Position numbers and translations under genes: made by a program
Notes under the pieces: generated by a model
Databases searched by the model: none
Told to the model about the DNA's origin: nothing
What the model saw: only the letters and a program-made list of their open reading frames with translations
Shown here: in pieces, positions 1 through 8,246 of the stretch
Numbering within the stretch: position 1 is the first letter of the stretch
Layout: the number at the start of each line of letters is the position of its first letter
Assembly: GCF_003076135.1 (NCBI RefSeq)
Contig: NZ_QDGZ01000003.1
Span: forward strand, 372,001 to 436,000
Origin: Nocardioides gansuensis
GTDB lineage: Bacteria > Actinomycetota > Actinomycetes > Propionibacteriales > Nocardioidaceae
DNA length: 64,000 bases
Reading direction: 5' to 3'

Positions 1-410
1 CGGCTGCGGAAGCCGGTCGTGTCATCGAAGATGCTCGTCGGCAGGCTGATCACCGAGTGCGGGTGGAGCAGGAGCGTGAGCAGCCCCAGGCCGATCAGCT
101 GGCCCATCATGCCGACGGCGAGGAAGGGCCAGTACTCCCTCCACCAGCCGGCGTGGGCGGCGCTCTTGAACGTCCAGGTGCGGTTGAGCTGGAAGTTGGA
201 CAGGTTGGCGATCAAGAAGGCGATCGTCGAGTAGACGTGGTACCACCGCAGGTTGAACTCGGTGAGCGGGATGCCGACGATCGCTTCCTCGAAGTGGGGG
301 CCCAGCTTCCTGACCGCGATGAGCGTCGCCATGTTGACCAGCACTCCCGAGGTCCCCACCACGCCGAAGCGGGCCAGCTGCCCCACGTTGCGCCGCTGGC
401 GTTCGGACAT
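1..410 (-). CDS. GtrA-family membrane protein (3' part outside the window)
   Basis: Reading the minus strand from the ATG at 408-410 gives MSERQRRNVGQLARFGVVG followed by hydrophobic helices (TSGVLVNMATLIAV, YSTIAFLIANLSNFQLNRTWTF, YWPFLAVGMMGQLIGLGLLT). The N-terminal LxRFxxVG turn and the NFxLNRxWTF motif are typical of GtrA-like proteins, small four-helix membrane proteins thought to move polyprenyl-phosphate-linked sugars across the membrane for cell-wall or surface glycosylation. At least three membrane segments are visible in the 136 codons present; the C-terminus lies beyond base 1. An in-frame GTG at 429-431 would add seven residues and cannot be excluded. It is divergent from the thioredoxin-like gene at 492. 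The substrate is unknown. Confidence 0.8.
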   Translation of the reverse strand, partial: MSERQRRNVGQLARFGVVGTSGVLVNMATLIAVRKLGPHFEEAIVGIPLTEFNLRWYHVYSTIAFLIANLSNFQLNRTWTFKSAAHAGWWREYWPFLAVGMMGQLIGLGLLTLLLHPHSVISLPTSIFDDTTGFRS

Positions 411-478
411 GCCGTCCCGGAGTGCGCTCACGGGACGCGACGTTACCGGGCCAGGTCCGCAGCTTCCTGACCCCTCCC

Positions 479-491
479 TAGGATTGCCTCC
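479..491 (+). promoter_or_regulatory. Predicted -10 element for a leaderless transcript
   Basis: TAGGAT at 479-484 lies exactly 7 nt before the ATG at 492, with no Shine-Dalgarno sequence between. This spacing puts the transcription start at or near the A of the ATG, as in actinobacterial leaderless mRNAs. The same geometry recurs at several other genes in this window. No convincing -35 box was seen. Confidence 0.5.
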
Positions 492-1445
492 ATGACGCAG
501 CAGCCGTTCTCGCGACCCGGTGCGATCGACCTGTCCGCCCTCAAGCGCACCGCCGCGCCGCCGCCGTCCGCGGCACCCGGCGGTGGCGGCGGGGGAGCAG
601 CAGCGCCCGGCGGGTCGGCGTACTCCCTCCCCGTCGACGAGCAGGGCTTCCAGTCCGTGCTCGAGGCGTCGATGACCGCGCCCGTCGTCCTGGTCTTCCA
701 CTCGCCATCGCGCTCGCCCGAGAGCTCCCAGCTGGCCCAGGACGTCTCCACGGTGGCGGAGGAGTACGACGGGCGGTTCCTGGCCGCCACGGTCGACATC
801 GACGCCAACCCGCAGATCGCTGCGGCGATGCAGATCCCGCAGGTGCCACTGATGCTGGTGCTGCTGGACGGGCGCCCGGTCACGCAGCCGATCCCCGGTG
901 CTCCGCCGATCGAGGACATCCGCGCGCTGTTCAACCAGCTCGCCCAGCAGCTCACCGCGCAGGGCATCACCACCCGCCACCAGCCGCGCGGACCCGTGCC
1001 CACGCTCGGTGCCGAGGGTGAGGAGCCCGAGGTCGACCCCCGCTACGCCGCCGCGCAGGACGCGCTCGGTGAGGGGGACATCGACAAGGCAGTGGCCGAG
1101 TACCAGAAGCTCGTCGACACCAACCCGGCCGATGCAGAGGCCGTGGCCGGCCTGGCGATGGCGAAGGTGCTCCAGCGCACGCAGGGCGTGGACCTCAATG
1201 CCGCGCGCCAGGCCGCGGCGGACAACCCCGACGACGTCGACGCCCAGACGCTCGTGGCCGACCTAGACCTTCTCGGCGGCCACGTCGAGGACGCCTTCGG
1301 CCGGCTCATCCGGCTCGTCGCGCGCACGTCCGATGACGACCGGGCCAAGGCCCGCGACCACCTCCTCGGCCTCTTCGCGGCCGTGGGCAACGACGACCCG
1401 CGCGTCCTCGCGGGGCGGCGCGACCTGGCCTCCGCGCTGTTCTGA
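492..1445 (+). CDS. Thioredoxin-fold/TPR co-chaperone-like protein (YbbN/CnoX type)
   Basis: The 317-aa protein has a disordered Pro/Gly/Ala-rich N-terminus (about 1-45), a thioredoxin fold (about 48-155, with PVVLVFHSPS and ATVDIDANPQIAAAMQIPQVP) and a TPR-like helical C-terminus (about 170-300). This is the architecture of YbbN/CnoX proteins, which hold unfolded clients for chaperones. The active-site CxxC is absent: the equivalent loop reads HSPSRSP, so disulfide reductase activity is not expected. The protein contains no cysteine at all. It is followed after 4 nt by the aldo/keto reductase and is probably co-transcribed with it. The family call is firm; the client-holding role is inferred from the family. 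Confidence 0.85.
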   Translation: MTQQPFSRPGAIDLSALKRTAAPPPSAAPGGGGGGAAAPGGSAYSLPVDEQGFQSVLEASMTAPVVLVFHSPSRSPESSQLAQDVSTVAEEYDGRFLAATVDIDANPQIAAAMQIPQVPLMLVLLDGRPVTQPIPGAPPIEDIRALFNQLAQQLTAQGITTRHQPRGPVPTLGAEGEEPEVDPRYAAAQDALGEGDIDKAVAEYQKLVDTNPADAEAVAGLAMAKVLQRTQGVDLNAARQAAADNPDDVDAQTLVADLDLLGGHVEDAFGRLIRLVARTSDDDRAKARDHLLGLFAAVGNDDPRVLAGRRDLASALF

Positions 1446-1449
1446 CCCG

Positions 1450-2283
1450 ATGAGCGCGACCGTGCGGATCGGCGACCTGGCGGTCGCCCGGCTCGGGTTC
1501 GGCGCGATGCGGCTGACCGGTCGCCTCCCCTTCGGCGAGGGTCCCGACCGCGACACGGCGATCGCCGTCGTACGCCGCGCGGTCGAGGCCGGCTGCCAGC
1601 TGCTCGACACCGCGGACGCCTACTCGCTGGGCCTCAACGAGGAGCTGCTCGCGGAGGCGCTGCACCCGTTTCCCGACGGCGTCGTGGTGGCCACGAAGGT
1701 CGGGCACTGCCGCCCGGGTGACGGCGCGTGGGTGCCGCTCGGGCGCCCCGAGTACCTGAAGCAACAGGCCCACCTGTGCCTGATGCGGCTGCGGCTGGAC
1801 TCCCTGCCGCTGCTCCAGCTGCACCGGATCGACCCGCGCGTGCCGCTGGCCGACCAGGCCGGCGCGCTCAGGGAGCTCGTGGAGCAGGGGCTGGTGGAGC
1901 GGGTCGGGCTGTCGCAGGTCACCGTCGAGCAGCTCGAGGAGTTCCGGCAGGTCGTGCCGGTCGTCTCGGTGCAGAACCGCTACAACCTCTCCGACCGTGA
2001 CGACGAGGAGCTGGTCGACCACTGCGAGCAGGAGGGCATCGCCTTCCTGCCGTGGCGACCGCTCTGGCTCTCCGAGGATGACGAGCCGCGTCTCCGCGCC
2101 GTCGCCACACGGCTGGGCGTGACTGCCGCACAGGTCTCGCTGGCGTGGCTGCTGCAGCGCTCCCCGGTGATGCTGCCGATCCCGGGCACGGCTTCGCCGG
2201 AGCACCTGGAGGAGAACCTCGCGGCCCGCGACCTCGTCCTCGACGAGGAGGCGCTGGCTCAGCTGCGTCCGGACTCGGTGTAG
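1450..2283 (+). CDS. Aldo/keto reductase
   Basis: This 277-aa NAD(P)H-dependent oxidoreductase has an (alpha/beta)8 barrel. The AKR catalytic tetrad is visible: Asp and Tyr in LLDTADAYSLG (about residues 53-63), Lys in VVATKVGH (about 82) and His in LLQLHRIDP (about 122). The cofactor-binding end is IPGTASPEHLEENL. The ATG at 1450 was chosen because the protein then starts with the usual beta strand MSATVRIGDLAVARLGFGAMRL; it lies 4 nt after the upstream stop, which suggests translational coupling. The 3' end overlaps the convergent NUDIX gene by 25 bp. The substrate cannot be predicted. Confidence 0.88.
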   Translation: MSATVRIGDLAVARLGFGAMRLTGRLPFGEGPDRDTAIAVVRRAVEAGCQLLDTADAYSLGLNEELLAEALHPFPDGVVVATKVGHCRPGDGAWVPLGRPEYLKQQAHLCLMRLRLDSLPLLQLHRIDPRVPLADQAGALRELVEQGLVERVGLSQVTVEQLEEFRQVVPVVSVQNRYNLSDRDDEELVDHCEQEGIAFLPWRPLWLSEDDEPRLRAVATRLGVTAAQVSLAWLLQRSPVMLPIPGTASPEHLEENLAARDLVLDEEALAQLRPDSV

Positions 2284-3002
2284 CCGCCGCCGGAGAGTGC
2301 GGCCTCCACGCGGCGGGCGGTGAAGTCGGCGGCCCGCTCGCGCACCTCCTCGAGCGTCAGGAAGGCGACGTCGCGGATCTCGCGCTCCTGCTTGACGACC
2401 CTGTCCAGGACGTCGGTCCCGTGCACGCCGCCGTCGAAGACCAGGCACACGGCGTCGTCCCAGCCGCCCCAGGGCGGCAGCCAGTCGGTCAGGAGCAGGC
2501 CGCCCACGTCCAGGGCGAGGCCGAGCTCCTCCTCGACCTCGCGGCCCACCGCGAGCCGCGGTGACTCCCCGACCTCCACGACCCCGCCGGGCAGGTCCCA
2601 GTCGGCCTTGTAGGTGAGGCGGCACATGAGCACCCGGCCCTCCGCATCGCGCACGAGCAGCTGGGAGATGGCGCGCTTGCGGGGCAGGAAGGAGTTGAGG
2701 AGCGCCCGGAAGCCGCCCGGCTCGTTGACCGGCGCGTCGGTGACCAGTCGGGCGTAGACGATGCGGTCGACCGGCGCGCCGTCGACGGTCACCCCGCGCA
2801 TCACGCCCTCACGGTGCAGCCCCGCCCAGGTGGCAGTGCGCTGGGCTCCCTGGTCCTCGGGGTCGACGAGGGTCTCCACTCGGGCATGGTCCAGGAGGGC
2901 GGCGGCGACCTCGCGGCGTACCTCGTCGATCGTGTGACCGGGCACCCAGGCCAGGCGGGCGACGCCCTCGGCCACGGTCGTCACGGTGATCGGCTCGCTC
3001 AC
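2259..3002 (-). CDS. GNAT-remnant/NUDIX hydrolase fusion
   Basis: The C-terminal half (about 110-235) is a NUDIX hydrolase with a complete Nudix box, GGVVEVGESPRLAVGREVEE followed by ELGLAL, so it should bind Mg2+ and cleave a nucleoside-diphosphate-linked substrate. The N-terminal ~100 residues resemble only the second half of a GNAT acetyltransferase (QRTATWAGLHREGVMRG ... VDRIVYARL); the acetyl-CoA-binding half is missing, so acetyl transfer is unlikely and this part may serve substrate binding or dimerisation. The start is GTG at 3000-3002. The gene is downstream of the multicopper oxidase on the same strand (10 bp gap) and convergent with the aldo/keto reductase, overlapping it by 25 bp. 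The substrate is unknown. Confidence 0.82.
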   Translation of the reverse strand: MSEPITVTTVAEGVARLAWVPGHTIDEVRREVAAALLDHARVETLVDPEDQGAQRTATWAGLHREGVMRGVTVDGAPVDRIVYARLVTDAPVNEPGGFRALLNSFLPRKRAISQLLVRDAEGRVLMCRLTYKADWDLPGGVVEVGESPRLAVGREVEEELGLALDVGGLLLTDWLPPWGGWDDAVCLVFDGGVHGTDVLDRVVKQEREIRDVAFLTLEEVRERAADFTARRVEAALSGGGYTESGRS

Positions 3003-3012
3003 GACCGCAACC

Positions 3013-4860
3013 CTAACGGGGCGGCAGCACCTCGAAGCGCGCCATCATGCCGTGGTCCTCGTGGTCGAGCATGTGGCAGTGGATCATGAACGGGCCGGTG
3101 TAGTCCTCGAAGCGGGCTGCCACGTCGACGACCTCGCCGGGGTCGACGCGCCAGGTGTCCTCGAGTCCACGCTCCCAGGGTGGGGGGCGCTTGCCGTCGC
3201 GCCGCACGGTGCGCCACTGCTCCGCGTGGATGTGCACGTAGTGGGTCATGTCGCTGGTGTTGCGCAGCCGCCAGCGCTCGGTGCTGCCGAGGCGGACGCG
3301 GTGGTCCATCCGGGTGTCGACGAAGGTCTTGCCGTTGATGCCCCAGAAGCTCCCGGTGTCCGGGTTGCCGTGCAGGTCGAAGGTCCAGGTCTTCGACACC
3401 CTGCTCGGTGCGCGGACGGGCACGGGTCCCGGCAGGCTGGCGGGCAGGCGGGACCGGTCGTCGGCCTTCCGGAGCACCCGGAACTCCATCAGCGACGTCT
3501 CGCGCACGCCCGTCCCGGGCGTGCCGGGGGGCAGCGGCACCGACTCGAGCACCACGCGCTGGCCGACCTCGCCGTGGAAGTCGACGAGCACGTCGGCGCG
3601 CTGGGACGGGCCGAGCACGATGGTGTCGCGGACGACCGGCTCACGCAGCAGGCCGTTGCCGGTGCCGATCTGCACGAACGGCCGGCCGTCCGAGAGCGCG
3701 AAGTTGTAGGCGGTGAACGGCGAGGCGTTGAGCAGCCGCAGGCGGTACCGGGTCGCGGTGACGTCGAGGTACGGCGCATAGCGGCCGTTGACGAGCACGT
3801 GCGTGCCGACGGTGATGTCGTTGGGCGGCGCGTTGGGCCCGGTGAACATCATCTTCCCGCCGTGGTGGTGCATGGCGGGACCGTGGGCGAACGGGTTGGC
3901 CAGCTGGTTGTCGTCGGTGAAGGAGCGGTCGCCCACGAGCAACGGCACGTCTCGTACGCCGGTGGGCAGGCGCAGGTCCTTGCCGTCGGTCACCAGGAAC
4001 ATACCCTGGAGGCCGCGCCAGTTGTTGCGCGTGGTGTGGTCCATCCGGTGGTCGTGGTACCAGAAGAAGGAGCTCGGCTCCGGCTTCCCGCCGAACGTGA
4101 GTGGGTAGTCGTAGGTGCGCGCCTTGCCCCGCCGGACCAGGTGGGTCTGGGGCTGGCCGTCGTGCTCGGGAGCGTGGTGGTCGCCGTGGAGGTGCACCGA
4201 CATCGCGCCGGCACGCCTGGGCAGGTCGTTGCGGAAGGTCACCCGGGTGTGCCGGCCGGCCCGCCGACGGATCGTGGGCCCGGGCCAGCTGCCGCCGTAG
4301 GTCCACATCCGGGTCGCGGGACCGTCCGGCAGGACCCGGACCGGCGCCTCGCGCATGCGCACGCGGAGCCGGGACCCGGACAGCACGCGAGGTACGACGA
4401 GTGGCTGGCGGAACTCCGGCCGCACCGGCTCCACGCCACCACCCCCGCCTTCGACCACGAGGGTGCCCCGCATGTGCGGGTGGAACGTGCAGAAGAAGTC
4501 GTAGCGGCCCGGCGCCAGCCCGGCAGCAGCCGGGATCGAGACCGTGGAGCCGGGAGGAGTGCGGACGTCGAACAACGGCTCACCCGACGCGTCGACGGCC
4601 ACCGAGGTCACCGTGTGGTCGATCCCGTCGAGGTTGACGACGCTGAGCATCCCGCCGCCCGCCATCGTGACCTCGCGGGTCTGGAACCCCTTCTGGGCGG
4701 CGTCCGGGCCGATCACGATGGTGGCCGCACTGTGGGCGGACGCCGCCGCTGGGCCCAGCAGCGAGCCCGGGTCGGTGCCCGGCGGCGCCGTGGGCACGGC
4801 GTACACGGCGAGCGCCGCGGCGCACGCCAGAGCTGCAGCGAAGCGCCACGGTCTCCTCAC
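3013..4860 (-). CDS. Multicopper oxidase with extra N-terminal cupredoxin domain
   Basis: This exported 615-aa protein should be a laccase-type oxidase coupling substrate oxidation to reduction of O2 to water. I chose GTG at 4858-4860 because AAAGGT lies just upstream and RRPWRFAAALACAAALAVYA then forms a clean signal peptide; an upstream GTG at 4902 would add 14 residues. Residues about 45-137 form an extra cupredoxin domain with its own type-1 copper ligands (His82; Cys124, His127 and Met130 in FFCTFHPHMRG). The oxidase core has all four copper motifs: HLHG (223-225), WYHDH (269-271), HYVHIH, and HCHMLDHEDHGMM (594-606). The substrate could be Cu(I), Mn(II) or phenols. It is divergent from another cupredoxin-like gene at 5057. 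Confidence 0.9.
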   Translation of the reverse strand: MRRPWRFAAALACAAALAVYAVPTAPPGTDPGSLLGPAAASAHSAATIVIGPDAAQKGFQTREVTMAGGGMLSVVNLDGIDHTVTSVAVDASGEPLFDVRTPPGSTVSIPAAAGLAPGRYDFFCTFHPHMRGTLVVEGGGGGVEPVRPEFRQPLVVPRVLSGSRLRVRMREAPVRVLPDGPATRMWTYGGSWPGPTIRRRAGRHTRVTFRNDLPRRAGAMSVHLHGDHHAPEHDGQPQTHLVRRGKARTYDYPLTFGGKPEPSSFFWYHDHRMDHTTRNNWRGLQGMFLVTDGKDLRLPTGVRDVPLLVGDRSFTDDNQLANPFAHGPAMHHHGGKMMFTGPNAPPNDITVGTHVLVNGRYAPYLDVTATRYRLRLLNASPFTAYNFALSDGRPFVQIGTGNGLLREPVVRDTIVLGPSQRADVLVDFHGEVGQRVVLESVPLPPGTPGTGVRETSLMEFRVLRKADDRSRLPASLPGPVPVRAPSRVSKTWTFDLHGNPDTGSFWGINGKTFVDTRMDHRVRLGSTERWRLRNTSDMTHYVHIHAEQWRTVRRDGKRPPPWERGLEDTWRVDPGEVVDVAARFEDYTGPFMIHCHMLDHEDHGMMARFEVLPPR

Positions 4861-5056
4861 CGCACCTTTGTCGCACGTCCAGGCCGTGGAGGGAATCCTC
4901 ACAAGGGTCTATCTGCATGGTCCTCCGGGGGATGGACCCGCGGCCGGAGTGGTCCGGCCGGAGTGCACGGGAATCCCTCCAAATGAGGATGACCACGCTG
5001 CCACGGCGCGAGCACAGTGGGGAGTTGACCACACACACCTCCCTTGGAGCTCAGCC

Positions 5057-5944
5057 ATGCCCATCAATGTCCACCTGCGCACGGCAGTCGTCGGCGCCTG
5101 CGCGGCCGCCCTGGTCGGCGCACCCACCCTGGTGTCGACCGCCACGGCTCAACAGGCCGCCCAGCAGGCCGCCCAGTCGGCGAGCAGCCAGTCGGCGCGC
5201 CAGTCGGTCACGATCGTCACCAAGGGCGACAGGATCACCGCCATCAGGGGCACGAACGGCCTGCGCGCCGGCCGCATCTCCCTCACAGTCGCCGGCAGGT
5301 CGGCGGGAACGGTCGAGGTGGTCCGGTTCGCCAAGCGCTACTCCTACAAGAAGTTCCTGGCGGACTTCGGTAGGGCCTTCGGGCCCCAGGGCAACATGAG
5401 GGCGCTCAAGCGGGCCATCAGGAAGACCAACTTCATCGGCGGGTTCCCCAGCGGCACCACCGGGACCGTCGTGCTGCCCCGGGCCGGGAAGTACACGACC
5501 TTCGTGTTCACGGATCGGCCGGGCAGGCCGGAGACGTTCAGGGCGGGGCGCGTGAAGCGCAGCCCCAGACCTGACGTCGACGCGAGGATCGTCGGGAAGC
5601 CCGGGGCGCGGTGGGGCGGCTCCAGGCACCTGCCCGCCAAGGGCACGTTCGAGCTCAAGAACACCGCGAAGGACGTCCCGCACTTCCTCGTCATGCAGCA
5701 GGTCGTCGAGGGCACCACCAAGGCGCAGGTGATGGAGGCTCTCATGAGCGGGGACCAGGGTCCGCCTCCGTGGGCGCTGCCGGCACACCTGGAGACGTCA
5801 TCGCTCAGCCCCGGCAACTCGATGACGGTGAACTACAGGCTGCCCAGGGGCCAGTACGTCCTCCTGTGCTTCTTCCCCGACCCGAAGATGGACGGCATGC
5901 CGCACGCGCTCATGGGGATGATCAGGATGGTGCACGTGCGCTGA
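5057..5944 (+). CDS. Secreted cupredoxin-like protein
   Basis: The 295-aa protein has a signal peptide (MPINVHLRTAVVGACAAALVG, cleavage near AQQ at 32) followed by a Gln/Ala/Ser-rich linker. The last ~130 residues resemble a plastocyanin fold: FELKNTAKDVPHFLVMQ carries a His after the usual beta strand, and the end reads YVLLCFFPDP followed by GMPHALMGM, the order Cys...His...Met expected for a type-1 copper site. Residues 35-160 are basic and unassigned. The ATG at 5057 is preceded by GGAG and gives the signal peptide. It is divergent from the multicopper oxidase, so the pair may work in extracellular copper handling or electron transfer (inference from position). Confidence 0.72.
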   Translation: MPINVHLRTAVVGACAAALVGAPTLVSTATAQQAAQQAAQSASSQSARQSVTIVTKGDRITAIRGTNGLRAGRISLTVAGRSAGTVEVVRFAKRYSYKKFLADFGRAFGPQGNMRALKRAIRKTNFIGGFPSGTTGTVVLPRAGKYTTFVFTDRPGRPETFRAGRVKRSPRPDVDARIVGKPGARWGGSRHLPAKGTFELKNTAKDVPHFLVMQQVVEGTTKAQVMEALMSGDQGPPPWALPAHLETSSLSPGNSMTVNYRLPRGQYVLLCFFPDPKMDGMPHALMGMIRMVHVR

Positions 5945-5994
5945 GCCGGCTTTGAGGCTCGCGCCTCAGCCAGGGACAGACCGGTGTGGCTGCG

Positions 5995-8175
5995 TCAGGA
6001 TTCTTGGCGCAGCCACACGGTCGCGAGCGGTGGGACCACGATGTCGGCGTGGGCCGGCAGGCCGTGGTGGTCGCCCTCGACGGCCGTGACCACCCCGAAG
6101 TTGCCGACGCCCGATCCGGTGTACGCCGCGGCGTCGGTGTTGAGGATCTCCCGCCACGTGCCCGCGGCCGGGAGCGGCAGCCGGTATCCCTCGTGGGGCA
6201 GGGCCGCGAAGTTGGCCAGGCAGACGACGTCGGGAGAGCCGGGGGAGCGCCGGACGAACGCGAGGACGTTGCGGTTGGCATCGTTGGCGTCGAGCCACTG
6301 GAAGCCCTCGGGAGAGTTGTCCCGGCCCCAGAGCGCGCCGGAGTCGGCGTACGCGTGGTTCATGTCGCGGACCATGGCGTGGACGCCGCGGTGCTCGGGG
6401 TGGTCGAGCAGCCACCAGTCGAGCTCGCGCGACTCGGCCCACTCCGACTCCTGACCGATCTCGCAGCCCATGAAGAGCAGCTGCTTGCCGGGATGCGCCC
6501 ACATGTAGGCGAGGTAGGCGCGGAGGTTGGCGAGCTGCTGCCAGCGGTCGCCGGGCATCTTGCGCAGCAGCGAGCCCTTGCCGTGGACGACCTCGTCGTG
6601 GCTGATGGGCAGCACGTAGTTCTCGGTGAAGGCGTAGACGAGCGAGAACGTCATCTGGCCGTGGTGGTGGCTGCGGTAGATGGGGTCCTTGGAGACGTAG
6701 GTGAGCGAGTCGTGCATCCAGCCCATGTTCCACTTGAAGCCGAATCCCAGGCCGCCCTCGCTCGTCGGGCCGGTGACGCCGGGCCAGGCGGTGGACTCCT
6801 CGGCGACCGTGATGACGCCGGGCACGCGCTTGTAGACGGTGGCGTTCATCTCCTGGAGGAACTGGACCGCCTCGAGGTTCTCGCGCCCGCCGTACTTGTT
6901 GGGCGTCCACTCGCCGTGCTCGCGGGCGTAGTCGAGGTAGAGCATCGACGCCACGCCGTCCACGCGGAGCCCGTCGGCGTGGAACTCCTCGAGCCAGTAG
7001 AGCGCGTTGGCGTAGAGGAAGTTGCGCACCTCGTGGCGGCCGAAGTTGAAGATGTGGGAGCCCCACTCCTTGTGCCAGCCGCGCTGGGGGTTGGGGTCCT
7101 CGTAGAGCGGTGTGCCGTCGAAGCGGGCCAGCGCCCACTCGTCGGTCGCGAAGTGGCCGGGCACCCAGTCGAGGATCACGCCGACGCCGGCCTGGTGCAG
7201 CCGGTCGATCAGCAGCTTGAGCCCGTCGGGCTCGCCGAAGCGGGCGTCCGTGGCGAAGTAGGAGGTGACGTGGTAGCCCCACGAGCCGCCGAACGGGTGC
7301 TGCATCACCGGCATCAGCTCGACATGCGTGAAGCCGAGGTCCTGCACGTAGGGCACGAGGGCATCGGCGAGCTCCTGCCAGGAGTAGAGCCGGCCGTCGA
7401 AGTGCTTGCGCCACGACGCCAGGTGCAGCTCGTAGACGGACATCGGCTCGTCGACGGGCTGCTTGCTGCGGCGGGCCTCCATCCACGCCTGGTCGCCCCA
7501 CTCGTGGCTCGACTCCCACACGATCGACGCGGTGAGCGGAGCCTTCTCCGAGCGGAACGCCATCGGGTCGGCCTTCTCGTGCCACTCGCCGTCGGCGCCC
7601 AGCACGGCGAACTTGTAGTGCGTGCCGGCACCCACGTCGGGGACGAACAGCTCCCAGACACCCGAGACCCCGAGCTGTCGCATCGGGTGCTCGCGACCGT
7701 CCCAGCTGTTGAACTCGCCCTTGATTCGGACGCCTTGGGCGGACGGGGCCCACACGGCGAACGACGTGCCGGTCACGCCGCTCTCGAGGCGCTGCACGTG
7801 GGCGCCCAGGACGTCCCAGAGCTGCTCGTGCCGGCCCTCGTTGATGAGGTGCAGGTCCGTCTCGCCGACAGTGGGGAGGTAGCGGTATGGGTCGTCGTAC
7901 GACGTGGGCGCGCCGCCGTCGTACGTCACCTCGACGCGGTAGTCCGGCACGGTCGCGACGTCCAGCTCGCCGGCCCAGATCCCGCCGTGCACGTGCTCCA
8001 GCGGGGTCACGGTCTCGCCGTGGCGGATGGCGACGCTGTCGGCCAGGTGGCGCAGCACGCGCACGGTGACCCCGCCGTCGTGGACGTGTGGTCCGAGGAT
8101 CGCGTGCGGGTGGCCGTGACGGCCCTCGGTGAGGAGATCGAGCTCGGAGCTGTCTACGGACGTAGTCTCAACCAT
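5995..8175 (-). CDS. glgB: 1,4-alpha-glucan branching enzyme
   Basis: The 726-aa GH13 enzyme cleaves alpha-1,4-glucan chains and re-attaches them as alpha-1,6 branches. It has the N-terminal CBM48-type beta domains (about 10-210), then the catalytic barrel with the nucleophile Asp (about 406, in GLRVDGVASMLYLDY), the general acid Glu (about 459, in VITVAEEST) and the transition-state Asp in SHDEVVHG (about 526), and a C-terminal beta domain. The length matches actinobacterial GlgB. AGGGAGGG precedes the ATG. It is last in the glgE-treS-mak-glgB operon, 71 bp after mak. In the GlgE pathway GlgB branches the linear glucan made by GlgE. Confidence 0.97.
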   Translation of the reverse strand: MVETTSVDSSELDLLTEGRHGHPHAILGPHVHDGGVTVRVLRHLADSVAIRHGETVTPLEHVHGGIWAGELDVATVPDYRVEVTYDGGAPTSYDDPYRYLPTVGETDLHLINEGRHEQLWDVLGAHVQRLESGVTGTSFAVWAPSAQGVRIKGEFNSWDGREHPMRQLGVSGVWELFVPDVGAGTHYKFAVLGADGEWHEKADPMAFRSEKAPLTASIVWESSHEWGDQAWMEARRSKQPVDEPMSVYELHLASWRKHFDGRLYSWQELADALVPYVQDLGFTHVELMPVMQHPFGGSWGYHVTSYFATDARFGEPDGLKLLIDRLHQAGVGVILDWVPGHFATDEWALARFDGTPLYEDPNPQRGWHKEWGSHIFNFGRHEVRNFLYANALYWLEEFHADGLRVDGVASMLYLDYAREHGEWTPNKYGGRENLEAVQFLQEMNATVYKRVPGVITVAEESTAWPGVTGPTSEGGLGFGFKWNMGWMHDSLTYVSKDPIYRSHHHGQMTFSLVYAFTENYVLPISHDEVVHGKGSLLRKMPGDRWQQLANLRAYLAYMWAHPGKQLLFMGCEIGQESEWAESRELDWWLLDHPEHRGVHAMVRDMNHAYADSGALWGRDNSPEGFQWLDANDANRNVLAFVRRSPGSPDVVCLANFAALPHEGYRLPLPAAGTWREILNTDAAAYTGSGVGNFGVVTAVEGDHHGLPAHADIVVPPLATVWLRQES

Positions 8176-8246
8176 GCGGTATCGCCCTCCCTGTCCGGGG
8201 TGTGCCTACCCGTTTCACCCTAGTGGTCCCGCCTGACGCCGACCAC

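Noticed and set aside
2986..4986. Long plus-strand open frame (over 600 codons) opposite the multicopper oxidase
   Set aside because: It is the antisense shadow of a gene with complete copper motifs; it lacks a ribosome-binding site and encodes a low-complexity, family-less product.
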